Assembly: GCA_038247115.1 (NCBI GenBank)
Contig: JBBRVG010000006.1
Location: forward strand, 9,743-73,742
DNA: 64,000 nt
Direction: 5' to 3'
Source of the DNA: Pseudaeromonas sp038247115
GTDB taxonomy: Bacteria > Pseudomonadota > Gammaproteobacteria > Enterobacterales > Aeromonadaceae
Shown in pieces: positions 16,427 to 24,866 of the stretch. The position numbers were made by a program, and so were the translations under genes. The number at the start of each line of letters is the position of its first letter. Position 1 is the stretch's first letter. The notes under the pieces were generated by a model, which worked only from the letters and a program-made list of their open reading frames with translations, made no database searches and was not told where the DNA came from.

Positions 16427-17527
16427 ATGCCAAGATTGATCACCCATCTCTGCCTCGTCGCCGCCATCGGCTTAGCCGCTTGCGGGGGGAGTCAGAGCAC
16501 CAATACCACCACACCCGACGCGCCAACCCAGCCCTCGGGCCCCATGCTGCGGGAGCAAACCAGCCTGCCCATCGGCGTGGCATTGGGCGTCGGCAGTTTC
16601 GAGCCCGCATCCAGCATCCGCTACAGTCCGCAGGCCACTCAGTTGCGTCACCTGGCGGCCAGCGAATTCAGCTCGGTTGTCGCCGAAAACGTCATGAAGC
16701 CGGAATATATCCACCCGCAGGAGCAGCAATACCACTGGAGCGATGGGGATTACCTGGTGCAGTTTGCCCAGCAAAATAACATGCGCATTCATGGCCATAC
16801 CCTGGTCTGGCATAACGCCCTGCCTGGCTGGATGAGCAACTACAGTGGCAACTGGGAGAGCATGCTGGCGGATCACATCACCACCATCGTCAGTCGCTAC
16901 AGCAACTCTATTAGCAGTTGGGATGTGGTCAATGAGGCCTTTCTGGATGATGGCGCGCTACGTTCGAGCATCTGGTCGAGCCATATCCCCGACTATCTGG
17001 CCAAAGCCTATACCCTGGCTCGTGCCGCCGACCCGGATGCCGAGCTCTATTACAACGACTACAACATCGAAGCCATGCCGAAGAAGCTCGATGCCGTGCT
17101 GAAGATGGTCACCGATTTCCGCACCCGCAATATTCCTATCGATGGCATCGGCTTCCAGATGCATATCGACCGCTACTGGCCCAGCACCAACGAAATCCGC
17201 CAGGCGTTTAGTCGTTGCGTCGCCATGGGACTCAAAGTGCGCATCTCGGAACTCGACATCCGCATGAATCCCAACAATACCGCCACGGCGCTGACGCCCG
17301 AATTGGCCGAAGCACAACGCCAGCGTTATCGCGAAGTGATCACCGCCTACCTGACGACAGTACCCGCCGAGTTGCGCGGTGGCATCACCGTCTGGGGATT
17401 GACCGATGCCCTCAGCTGGACGCCCTGGTATTACAAGATCCCCGACTGGCCGCTGCTGTTTGATGCCAATTTCCAGCGCAAACCAGCATGGACCGGAATG
17501 AGTGAAGCCTTGCAGGCAACGCCTTAA
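16427..17527 (+). CDS. GH10 endo-beta-1,4-xylanase lipoprotein
   Basis: The 367-residue protein starts with a lipoprotein signal (lipobox LAAC, Cys19) and a short Thr/Pro linker, followed by a GH10 barrel. Motifs: HTLVWH and DVVNEAF with acid/base Glu170, ISELDIRM with nucleophile Glu275, and VWGLTDALSW near the end. By family knowledge it cuts the xylan backbone. ACAGG lies six bases before the chosen ATG; the longer frame from 16358 would lack a signal peptide at its N-terminus. It may be partly co-transcribed with GH9. Xylan breakdown also exposes arabinose side chains, which fits the ara genes downstream. Confidence 0.92.
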   Translation: MPRLITHLCLVAAIGLAACGGSQSTNTTTPDAPTQPSGPMLREQTSLPIGVALGVGSFEPASSIRYSPQATQLRHLAASEFSSVVAENVMKPEYIHPQEQQYHWSDGDYLVQFAQQNNMRIHGHTLVWHNALPGWMSNYSGNWESMLADHITTIVSRYSNSISSWDVVNEAFLDDGALRSSIWSSHIPDYLAKAYTLARAADPDAELYYNDYNIEAMPKKLDAVLKMVTDFRTRNIPIDGIGFQMHIDRYWPSTNEIRQAFSRCVAMGLKVRISELDIRMNPNNTATALTPELAEAQRQRYREVITAYLTTVPAELRGGITVWGLTDALSWTPWYYKIPDWPLLFDANFQRKPAWTGMSEALQATP

Positions 17528-17574
17528 GTCCCCGGTAAAAGCACACGCCCCTCAATACATAGTTGAACGCATTG

Positions 17575-17613
17575 AAAACAAAGTCGCTTCCCCGCAAGGA
17601 GAAGCGCCTTTTT
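17575..17613 (+). terminator. Terminator of GH10; near-identical copy of the tkt terminator
   Basis: A CGCTTC/GAAGCG stem with inner CCC/GGA and loop GCAA is followed by TTTTT. The 38 bases 17575-17612 match 19287-19324 at 37 positions, in the same orientation, although the second copy serves the opposite strand. Confidence 0.8.
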
Positions 17614-17723
17614 CTTGAGCTCCGGCCCTACGACACCGCTAAATCAGTTATTCGTCAAAAAAAGCCCAGCCCGCGTGTTGCAGACTTGACCCGATCACAG
17701 CTTCACACCTTAGGCTTGACCCC

Positions 17724-19004
17724 ATGAAGACTTACTCAATCACCGCACTGGCACGAGAGCAGGGACTATCGCGCTCAACCCTGCTCTATTACGACCGTAT
17801 CGGCCTGCTTTCGCCGCAGAGTCGCAGCGATGCCAACTACCGCTATTACGGTGAAGAGCAGCGCCAACGGTTGCGCCAGATATGCGCGCTGCGCGCCGCC
17901 GGCATGATGCTGGAGGAGATCGCCTGCCTGCTGGATCAACCGCAGGAACAGGCCTCCCTACTGCAGCGGCAGCTGACCCAGTTGGCGAACCAGATCGCCC
18001 AGCTGCAGACCCAGCAGAAACTGGTCATCGGCATGCTCAGAGCGGTGAATGCGACGCCGGAGCAGAGCGGGCTGGATCGCACGCTCTGGCTGTCATTGCA
18101 ACAGGCCAGCGGTATGGATGCGGCGGCGCTGACGCGCTGGCACAAGGCGTTCGAGCGCCAGGCCCCCCAGGCTCATCACGCCTTCTTGTTGGGGTTGGGA
18201 TTGAGTGAAAAAGAAGCCATTCAGGTCAGACTGATGACCGCAAGCGTGGAGCAAAACCCAATGAAAATGCACTATTTTTTTGAAATATTTGAAAAATTAC
18301 CGCGTCAGGGCCCCGGCAGTGCCGCCTCGACGGCGCAAGCCCTGCAGGCCCTGCAAGCGCGGCTTCCTCCCAATCCACAGGTACTGGATATCGGCTGCGG
18401 CAGCGGCGTACAGACCCTGCAACTGGCGCGCACCCTGAATTGCCCGATCATCGCCATCGACAACCATGTTCCCTTTTTGCAGCAGTTGAGAGCCGCCGCG
18501 GCCGCCGAAGGGCTGCCCATCGAGGCCCGCGAAGCCTCGATGCTGGCGATGCCGTTTGCCGAGGGCAGCTTCGATCTGCTGTGGGCCGAAGGCTCCATTT
18601 TCATCATCGGCCTGGCGGCCGGACTGGCCGAGTTTCGCCGCTTCCTCAAACCCAGTGGCCTGCTGGCCTTCAGCGATCTGTGCTGGTTCGAGGCGGATCG
18701 GCCGCAGGAGATCCAGGACTTCTTCGACAACGTCTCGCCGGGGATGCCGGACGCCGCCCAGATCGACGCGCTGGCCGAACAGAGCGGTTATCGGGTCCTC
18801 GGCGGCTTTAACCTGCCCAAATCGGACTGGTGGGAAGGGTTCTACCTGCCACTGCAAGCGCAGGTGGCCCGGATGCGAGCCTTGAATGCCGGCAATGCCA
18901 TCGCCGAATCGGTGTACGACTTTCACGACACCGAGATTGAGATGTATCGCTGTTACAACCGCTACTACGGCTATCGCTTCGTGCTACTGCAGCGCAAAGA
19001 TTGA
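17724..19004 (+). CDS. MerR-family regulator fused to class I SAM-dependent methyltransferase
   Basis: The 426-residue protein joins two domains. Residues 1-75 are a MerR winged helix-turn-helix (ALAREQGLSRSTLLYYDRIG then NYRYYGEEQ), followed by a coiled coil (about 75-105) of the MerR dimerisation type. After a variable linker, residues 190-330 form a Rossmann methyltransferase with SAM motif VLDIGCGSG (220-228) and acidic strand end IAIDN. There is no cysteine-rich metal site in the MerR part. The gene stands alone, bounded by duplicated terminators, and no MerR-style promoter could be defined in the 110 bases upstream. The methyl acceptor and the inducer are unknown. Confidence 0.85.
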   Translation: MKTYSITALAREQGLSRSTLLYYDRIGLLSPQSRSDANYRYYGEEQRQRLRQICALRAAGMMLEEIACLLDQPQEQASLLQRQLTQLANQIAQLQTQQKLVIGMLRAVNATPEQSGLDRTLWLSLQQASGMDAAALTRWHKAFERQAPQAHHAFLLGLGLSEKEAIQVRLMTASVEQNPMKMHYFFEIFEKLPRQGPGSAASTAQALQALQARLPPNPQVLDIGCGSGVQTLQLARTLNCPIIAIDNHVPFLQQLRAAAAAEGLPIEAREASMLAMPFAEGSFDLLWAEGSIFIIGLAAGLAEFRRFLKPSGLLAFSDLCWFEADRPQEIQDFFDNVSPGMPDAAQIDALAEQSGYRVLGGFNLPKSDWWEGFYLPLQAQVARMRALNAGNAIAESVYDFHDTEIEMYRCYNRYYGYRFVLLQRKD

Positions 19005-19286
19005 GTGAGCCTGAAGCGGACAGATGGCGAGCATTCAGCAAATGCGCCTTGGCCGGACAAAGGCTCTGGCGCATAACCCCATTGAGGCACATGAACCATA
19101 CATAACAAATTAATTTCCATGTGAGACACATGATCTTGCATGTCGGGGCGAATCGACTCGCGGTTTATGTTCCACACTTGCTCCCCACACTCGGTCGCCC
19201 TCATGCAGTTGCGCTTCATTTCGTTCGCTGTGATCAACTTACGGCGGGACTTTCACCCGCAGGCATGCCCCCATGCTGGGCGCACA
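19005..19286. other. Intergenic stretch between MerR-methyltransferase and tkt terminator
   Basis: No supported gene. It contains short hairpins, for example GCGGG/CCCGC around 19245-19260 and GCCC/GGGC around 19267-19282. Small frames on either strand lack ribosome-binding sites. It has the look of a repeat-rich junction next to an inserted gene, but no insertion-sequence end or target duplication was identified. Confidence 0.4.
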
Positions 19287-19324
19287 AAAACAAAGGCGCT
19301 TCCCCGCAAGGAGAAGCGCCTTTT
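19287..19324 (-). terminator. Terminator of tkt
   Basis: Read on the minus strand, GGCGCTTC/GAAGCGCC forms the stem and TTTGTTTTTG follows, 20 bases after the tkt stop. It is the second member of the duplicated pair described at 17575. Confidence 0.8.
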
Positions 19325-19343
19325 GGTTACCTCGGCAACGGAG

Positions 19344-21344
19344 TTACGCCAGCAATAACCGAGCTTGCTGCAGGACCTGCTCCGGCGTGAAGCCAAACAA
19401 CTCGAACAGCTGATCGGCGGGGGCCGATTCACCAAAGCGAGTCATACCGATGACGGTACCGTCCAGCCCTGTGTAGCGCTGCCAGTAACCGGCGATGCTC
19501 GCCTCTATGGCCAGCCGGGCGCGCACGCCCTTCGGCAACACCGACTCCTGATAATCCGCCGGTTGCCGATCGAATCGTTCGGTGCAGGGCATGGCCACCA
19601 CGCGCACAGCTCGTCCCTCGGACTGCAGAGTTTGGGCGGCACCGACGGCCAGCGCCATTTCCGAGCCGGTGGCCAGCAAAATCAGCTCCGGCGTACCGGG
19701 GCAGTCGAGCAGGACATAGCCGCCCCGTTCAATGTCGCGCACCTGCTCCGCACTCCTGGGCTGTTGGGCCAACGCCTGGCGGGAGAAGATGAGCGCACTG
19801 GGGCCATCCACCCGCTCGATGGCCGCCTTCCAGGCCACCGCACTCTCCACCTGATCGCAGGGGCGCCAGGTCTCCATGTTCGGCGTCAGCCGCAGACTGG
19901 CCAATTGCTCCACCGGTTGATGGGTCGGACCATCCTCGCCCAGACCTATGCTGTCATGGGTGTAGACAAAGATGTTGCGTTGCTTCATCAGCGCCGCCAT
20001 CCGTACCGCGTTGCGGGCGTACTCCATAAACATCAGGAAGGTGCCGCCATAAGGAATGAAACCACCATGCAGGGTGATGCCGTTCATGATGGCCGACATG
20101 CCGAACTCGCGAACCCCGTAGTGCAAATAGTTGCCCTCAGGCGTATCGGAGTCCACATCCAGGGCGCTGCTATGGCGCGTCAGATTCGAGGGCGCCAGAT
20201 CCGCCGATCCACCAAGCAGTTCGGGCAGGATACGGGCATATTCGTTGAGCGCCTTCTGGCTGGCCTGGCGGCTGGCAATATCGGCGGGATTGGCCTGCAA
20301 CGAGGCTATATAGTCATGGGCCTTGGCCGACCAGTCAGCGGGCAGAGCACCACGGCAACGGCGCAACAGCTCGGCGGCCTCGGCCGGGAATTCGGCCTGA
20401 TAGGCGGCAAACTGGACATCCCACTGCGCTTGGCGCTCGGCGCCTTGGGCCTTGGCATCCCACGCCTGATAGATCTCGGCCGGGATCTCGAATGGCGCAT
20501 AAAGCCAGTTCAGCTGTTCACGCACCTTGGCCACCTCGTCCTTACCCAGCGGCGCACCGTGGCAGTCATGGGAGCCAGATTTGCTGGGCGAACCGTAACC
20601 TATGATGGTCTTGCAGCAGATCAGGGTCGGGCGCAGCGGATCGGTTTTGGCGGCGCGGATCGCCGCATCCACAGCCGCACTGTCGTGACCGTTCACGCTG
20701 TCGATGACCTGCCAGCCATAAGCCCGGAAACGAGCCGGAGTATCGTCGGTAAACCAGCCTTCGACATGACCATCGATCGAGATGCCATTGTCATCCCAGA
20801 AGGCGATGAGCTTGCCCAGCCCCAGAGTCCCGGCCAGGGAGCAGACCTCGTGGGAGATCCCCTCCATCAGGCAACCATCCCCCATGAAGACATAGGTGTG
20901 GTGATCGACGATGGCATGATCGGGACGGTTGAACTGGGCCGCCAGGATCTTCTCGGCCAGCGCCATACCAACGGCATTGGCAATGCCCTGCCCCAGCGGC
21001 CCCGTGGTGGTTTCGACACCTGGGGCATACCCCAACTCGGGATGACCCGGCGTTTTAGAATGCAGTTGGCGGAACTGCTGCAGCTCGGCCAGCGGTAAGT
21101 CATAACCGGTCAGATGCAGCAAGGCGTAGAGCAGCATGGATCCGTGGCCGTTGGAGAGCACGAAGCGGTCTCGGTTGATCCAGGCCGGATCCTCCGGATT
21201 GTGCCGCAGATGATGACGCCATAACACCTCGGCCATATCGGCCATCCCCATAGGGGCGCCGGGGTGGCCGGAGTTGGCTTGTTGCACCGCATCGACACTC
21301 AAGATGCGCACGGCATTGGCTAACGTTTTTGCTTCCACACCCAT
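19344..21344 (-). CDS. tkt: Transketolase
   Basis: The 666-residue thiamine-diphosphate enzyme moves two-carbon units between sugar phosphates in the non-oxidative pentose phosphate pathway. Recognisable blocks are SVDAVQQANSGHPGAPMGMAD at the N-terminus, the cofactor motif GDGCLMEG, and THDSIGLGEDGPTHQPVEQL in the middle. Length equals that of E. coli TktA/TktB. The ATG at 21344 has GGGAG eight bases upstream; a GTG one codon earlier is less likely. It follows talB by 43 bases on the same strand, so the two probably form one unit placed next to araBDA, linking xylulose 5-phosphate from arabinose to central metabolism. It may be a second transketolase beside a housekeeping one elsewhere. Confidence 0.96.
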   Translation of the reverse strand: MGVEAKTLANAVRILSVDAVQQANSGHPGAPMGMADMAEVLWRHHLRHNPEDPAWINRDRFVLSNGHGSMLLYALLHLTGYDLPLAELQQFRQLHSKTPGHPELGYAPGVETTTGPLGQGIANAVGMALAEKILAAQFNRPDHAIVDHHTYVFMGDGCLMEGISHEVCSLAGTLGLGKLIAFWDDNGISIDGHVEGWFTDDTPARFRAYGWQVIDSVNGHDSAAVDAAIRAAKTDPLRPTLICCKTIIGYGSPSKSGSHDCHGAPLGKDEVAKVREQLNWLYAPFEIPAEIYQAWDAKAQGAERQAQWDVQFAAYQAEFPAEAAELLRRCRGALPADWSAKAHDYIASLQANPADIASRQASQKALNEYARILPELLGGSADLAPSNLTRHSSALDVDSDTPEGNYLHYGVREFGMSAIMNGITLHGGFIPYGGTFLMFMEYARNAVRMAALMKQRNIFVYTHDSIGLGEDGPTHQPVEQLASLRLTPNMETWRPCDQVESAVAWKAAIERVDGPSALIFSRQALAQQPRSAEQVRDIERGGYVLLDCPGTPELILLATGSEMALAVGAAQTLQSEGRAVRVVAMPCTERFDRQPADYQESVLPKGVRARLAIEASIAGYWQRYTGLDGTVIGMTRFGESAPADQLFELFGFTPEQVLQQARLLLA

Positions 21345-21387
21345 CACAAAGACTCCCTTGATTAATGTTCAGAATTCGGGAACAACA

Positions 21388-22341
21388 TCAGGCCAGCCGG
21401 GTGGCCAGCAACTGCTCGAGCTTCACCTGATCGATGGCGAAGTTGCGGATCCCTTCGGCCAGCTTTTCGGTGGCCATGGCATCCTCATTGTGCTGCCAGC
21501 GGAATTCAGCCTCGCCCATGGGAGCGGGTTTGTTCTGCTGCACGCCCTCATCCACCAGCTGACGAACCAGAAGGCCGGATTGCGCCTCCAACTTTTGCAG
21601 CAGATCCGGGCTGATGGTCAGACGATCACAACCCGCCAGCGCCAGCACCTCTTCGACACTACGGAAGCTCGCCCCCATCACCACAGTCGGATAGCCGTGC
21701 TGCTTGTAGTAGCGGTAGATGGCACGCACCGAGAGCACACCTGGATCGCTTTCGGCGTCATAGCTCTGACCGGTCTTAGCCTTGTACCAGTCGAGGATCC
21801 GGCCAACAAACGGCGAGATCAGGAACACCCCGGCCTCAGCGCAGGCACGGGCCTGGGCAAAGCTGAACAGCAGGGTGAGGTTGCAGTTGATCCCCTCGCG
21901 CTCCAGCTGTTCGGCGGCGCGGATCCCCTCCCAGGTGGCGGCAATCTTGATCAGCACCCGGCTGCGCGGCACCCCTTGCGCCTCATACAGGGCAATCAGC
22001 TTGCGAGCCTTGGTGATGGTCGCCTCGGTATCGAAGGAGAGACGGGCATCCACCTCGGTGGAGATGCGCCCTGGAATGCACTGCAGCACCTCGCAGCCGA
22101 TGGCCACGATCAGGCGATCGGCGGCCTCGATGACCTGCTCGGCCAAAACAGGGGTCTGCTCGCGGGCAGCCGCTACGACCTGGGCCAACAGTGGCGCGTA
22201 GTCGGCGCAGGCGACAGCCTTGAGGATCAACGAGGGGTTGGTGGTGGCATCTTCGGGGGCGTAAGCCTTGATGGCCGGTAATTCACCGGTATCGGCGACA
22301 ACCGTGGTCACGGCGCGCAGTTGAGTGAGCAAACTGGACAT
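21388..22341 (-). CDS. talB: Transaldolase
   Basis: The 317-residue enzyme transfers a dihydroxyacetone unit from sedoheptulose 7-phosphate to glyceraldehyde 3-phosphate. The Schiff-base lysine is Lys132 in RVLIKIAATWEG, the same position as in E. coli TalB, and the length also matches. The ATG at 22341 is preceded by GGAGTTCTC; the longer frame to 22515 runs into the structured repeat and has no support. It is the first gene of a talB-tkt unit, with its own promoter presumably in 22342-22590, downstream of the araA terminator. Confidence 0.96.
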   Translation of the reverse strand: MSSLLTQLRAVTTVVADTGELPAIKAYAPEDATTNPSLILKAVACADYAPLLAQVVAAAREQTPVLAEQVIEAADRLIVAIGCEVLQCIPGRISTEVDARLSFDTEATITKARKLIALYEAQGVPRSRVLIKIAATWEGIRAAEQLEREGINCNLTLLFSFAQARACAEAGVFLISPFVGRILDWYKAKTGQSYDAESDPGVLSVRAIYRYYKQHGYPTVVMGASFRSVEEVLALAGCDRLTISPDLLQKLEAQSGLLVRQLVDEGVQQNKPAPMGEAEFRWQHNEDAMATEKLAEGIRNFAIDQVKLEQLLATRLA

Positions 22342-22467
22342 GAGAACTCCTGGCCGCATTCCATTCCTGGGCGGCAAATAGGGAAAATCGGCACCTTGGG
22401 CGCAATTCGCGTTTGATGCTGCTTGGTCTGTAATCCGAGAGCTGGAGAGCCGGAAGTTGCGACGAAC

Positions 22468-22538
22468 ACAGACACGCCGTGAATACATCCATGTAGGCTC
22501 GATGGCGGCATCCATGCCGCCAACGGTCTGCTGTTCGC
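22468..22538 (+). repeat. Structured intergenic repeat, copy A (plus orientation)
   Basis: Shares its architecture with copies at 2206-2275 (reverse) and 33279-33346: an outer CAGAC/GTCTG stem, a TACA/TGTA hairpin with loop TCCA, GGCTCGA, and a TGGCGGCA/TGCCGCCA hairpin with loop TCCA. It lies in the 281-base gap between araA and talB, antisense to any talB leader. No gene is seen in the rest of this gap. Confidence 0.75.
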
Positions 22539-22594
22539 CCGCGACTTCCTCCCCTCCGGTATCACCAACCGGGGATAAAACAGCGCCCCAATAA

Positions 22595-22618
22595 GGCCCC
22601 CGTCATAGGACGGGGGTC
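22595..22618 (-). terminator. Terminator of araBDA operon
   Basis: The stem GACCCCCGTC/GACGGGGGCC with a 4-base loop starts 4 bases after the araA stop on the minus strand, followed by TTATT. The T-tract is short, so some read-through into talB-tkt is possible. Confidence 0.65.
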
Positions 22619-22622
22619 AGGG

Positions 22623-24119
22623 TTAACGGAGCTTGTAGTAGATCTCGTTCCACTGGATCTCTTTTTTCAGCTCCGCAATGCGGGTGTTTTCATCGATCAG
22701 CAGGAACTCGATCCCCGCCATCTCGGCGTAGATGCGCAGGTACTCGGCATCCAGCGCCTGACTGAACACCGAGTGGTGGGCGGCACCGGCCAGGATCCAG
22801 GCTTCGGCGCCCACTTCCAGATTGGGCTTGGGCTCCCACAGGGCACAAGCCACCGGCAGTTTGGGCAGAGCGGCGGGCAGGTCCACCACATCCAGATTGT
22901 TGACCACCAGACGGAAGCGGTTGCCCATGTCGATGAGGCTGGCGTTGACCCCCTTGCCGGCGGGTGCGGAGAACAGCAAGCGAGCGGGCGCCGCCTTCTT
23001 GCCGATGCCCAGATGCTGCACATCCAGCACGGGTTTCTTGGCAGCAATCGACGGGCAGACTTCCAGCATGTGGGCGCCGAGCACCAGGTTGTTGCCCTCG
23101 GCCAGATGGTAGGTGTAATCCTCCATGAAGGAGGTGCCACCTGGCAGCCCCTGCCCCATCACCTTTAGGGTGCGCAGCAGGGCCGCCGTCTTCCAATCCC
23201 CCTCGGCACCGAAACCATAACCCTGTTGCATCAGGCGCTGGCAAGCCAGACCCGGCAGCTGGTGCAGGCCATACAGATCTTCAAAGGTGGTGGTGAAGGC
23301 ACCGAACTTGCCTTGCTCGAGGAAACGCTTCATCCCCAGCTCCTGACGAGCCGCTTCGAACAGGGATTCCCGATGGGCACCGCCCACCTGCACCGCGGCA
23401 CTCAGGGTATAGAGGCTCTCGTACTCCTCGAGCAGAGCGTTGATCTCGCCCGCCGAGACGGCGTTGATGACGCTGACCAGATCGCCCACCGGATGGTAGT
23501 TGACCTGATAGCCGAACTGGATCTGCGCCTCGACCTTGTCGCCTTCGGTCACCGCCACGTTGCGCATGTTGTCGCCGAAGCGGGCCACCTTCATCTGCTT
23601 GCTGTCATACACAGCAGCGGCGATGCGCATCCAGCGGGCGATCTTGGCGTGTACGCCCTGATCTTCCCAATAGCCGACCACCACGGTGCGCGGCAGGCGC
23701 AGACGGGCACCCATGAAGCCGAACTCCCGGCCGCCGTGGGCGGTCTGGTTCAGGTTCATGAAATCCATGTCGATCTCACCCCAGGGCAGATCACGGTTGA
23801 ACTGGGTGTGGAATTGCAGCAGCGGCTTGCCCAGCTGGGTCAGGGCCGGGATCCACATCTTGGCTGGCGAGAAGGTATGCATCCAAACCATGACCCCGAC
23901 GCAGGCGGTGCTGTGGTTGGCATCACGGGCAATCGCCGAGATCTCATCGAGCGTGGTGCCAGTCGGTTTGAGCACTATCTTCAGCGGCAACCCCGCTTTT
24001 TCGTTCAGCTGCTGAGTCATCAGCTGGGCATGATCAGCCACCTGTTTCAGGGTTTCCGGGCCATACAGATGTTGGCTACCCACGACAAACCAGACTTCTA
24101 ATTGCTTTAAAAATTCCAT
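22623..24119 (-). CDS. araA: L-arabinose isomerase
   Basis: The 498-residue enzyme converts L-arabinose to L-ribulose in the cytosol. The N-terminus (WFVVGSQHLYGPETL) and VMVWMHTFSPAKMWI are hallmark AraA blocks; length matches the E. coli protein. The metal-binding glutamates and histidines lie in the conserved QEGKF-type region, here LEQGKFGAF, and in MEDYTYHL. It is the last gene of araB-araD-araA, 45 bases after araD, with a terminator directly downstream. The order B-D-A differs from E. coli B-A-D. Confidence 0.97.
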   Translation of the reverse strand: MEFLKQLEVWFVVGSQHLYGPETLKQVADHAQLMTQQLNEKAGLPLKIVLKPTGTTLDEISAIARDANHSTACVGVMVWMHTFSPAKMWIPALTQLGKPLLQFHTQFNRDLPWGEIDMDFMNLNQTAHGGREFGFMGARLRLPRTVVVGYWEDQGVHAKIARWMRIAAAVYDSKQMKVARFGDNMRNVAVTEGDKVEAQIQFGYQVNYHPVGDLVSVINAVSAGEINALLEEYESLYTLSAAVQVGGAHRESLFEAARQELGMKRFLEQGKFGAFTTTFEDLYGLHQLPGLACQRLMQQGYGFGAEGDWKTAALLRTLKVMGQGLPGGTSFMEDYTYHLAEGNNLVLGAHMLEVCPSIAAKKPVLDVQHLGIGKKAAPARLLFSAPAGKGVNASLIDMGNRFRLVVNNLDVVDLPAALPKLPVACALWEPKPNLEVGAEAWILAGAAHHSVFSQALDAEYLRIYAEMAGIEFLLIDENTRIAELKKEIQWNEIYYKLR

Positions 24120-24164
24120 GATTCGTTCCTCATCGATGAAGCGGTTGATGGACCAGTCGACGCG

Positions 24165-24866
24165 TTAGTGCGCCCCGGATTGGCCGTAATAGGCATTTTT
24201 TCCATGTTTGCGCTGGTAGTGTTTTTCCAGCATGTAATCGGGCAAGGCGGCCGCCTGCGGATTGAGCTGATGGGTGATCCAGGCCATGCGGGCGACTTCC
24301 TCCAGCACCACGGCGTTGTGCACCGCAGCATGGGGATCACAACCCCAGCTAAAGGGACCATGGTTGGCCACCAGGATCCCCGGCATGGTCAGGGGGGGCG
24401 TGTCCCCCAGCGTCTCGACGATGAGATCGCCGGTCAGGCGCTCGTAGTCGTCCCGCACTTCGGCCTCAGAAAGTAGGCGGCTGCAGGGCACATCACCGTG
24501 GAAATAATCGGCCTGGGTGGTGCCCTGGATGGGGATCGCCCGCCGCGCCTGAGCCCAGGCGGTGGCATGGGTGGAGTGGGTATGCACCACCCCGCCGAGC
24601 TCCGGATACCGGCGGTAGAGCACCAGATGGGTGGCGGTATCCGAGGAGGGACGCAGCTCGCCCGCCACCCGGTTACCCGCCAGATCCAGCACCACCAGAT
24701 CGTCCACCGTCATGTGCTCGTAGCTGACGCCACTGGGCTTGATCACCACCAGTCCCTGCTCCCGGTCGATGCCGCTGACATTGCCCCAGGTAAAGGTCAC
24801 TAGGTTGTAACGGGGCAGGTCGAGGTTGGCCTCGAGCACCTGCTGTTTGAGCTGTTGCAGATTCAT
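24165..24866 (-). CDS. araD: L-ribulose-5-phosphate 4-epimerase
   Basis: The 233-residue class II aldolase-fold enzyme converts L-ribulose 5-phosphate to D-xylulose 5-phosphate. Zinc ligands are visible as His95 and His97 in VVHTHSTH, and a third in NHGPFSWG. TWGNVSG and KPSGV are conserved phosphate and substrate segments. The ATG at 24866 overlaps the araB stop by 4 bases (ATGA), indicating translational coupling; the longer frame upstream lies inside araB. Confidence 0.97.
   Translation of the reverse strand: MNLQQLKQQVLEANLDLPRYNLVTFTWGNVSGIDREQGLVVIKPSGVSYEHMTVDDLVVLDLAGNRVAGELRPSSDTATHLVLYRRYPELGGVVHTHSTHATAWAQARRAIPIQGTTQADYFHGDVPCSRLLSEAEVRDDYERLTGDLIVETLGDTPPLTMPGILVANHGPFSWGCDPHAAVHNAVVLEEVARMAWITHQLNPQAAALPDYMLEKHYQRKHGKNAYYGQSGAH

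Noticed and set aside
17724..19004. Mercury or metal resistance function for the MerR fusion
   Set aside because: No metal-binding cysteine pattern is present in the MerR part and no resistance genes are adjacent.
19365..21098. A 577-residue plus-strand open frame antisense to tkt
   Set aside because: It is rich in Gly, Arg, His and Gln with no recognisable motif; transketolase on the minus strand explains the region fully.
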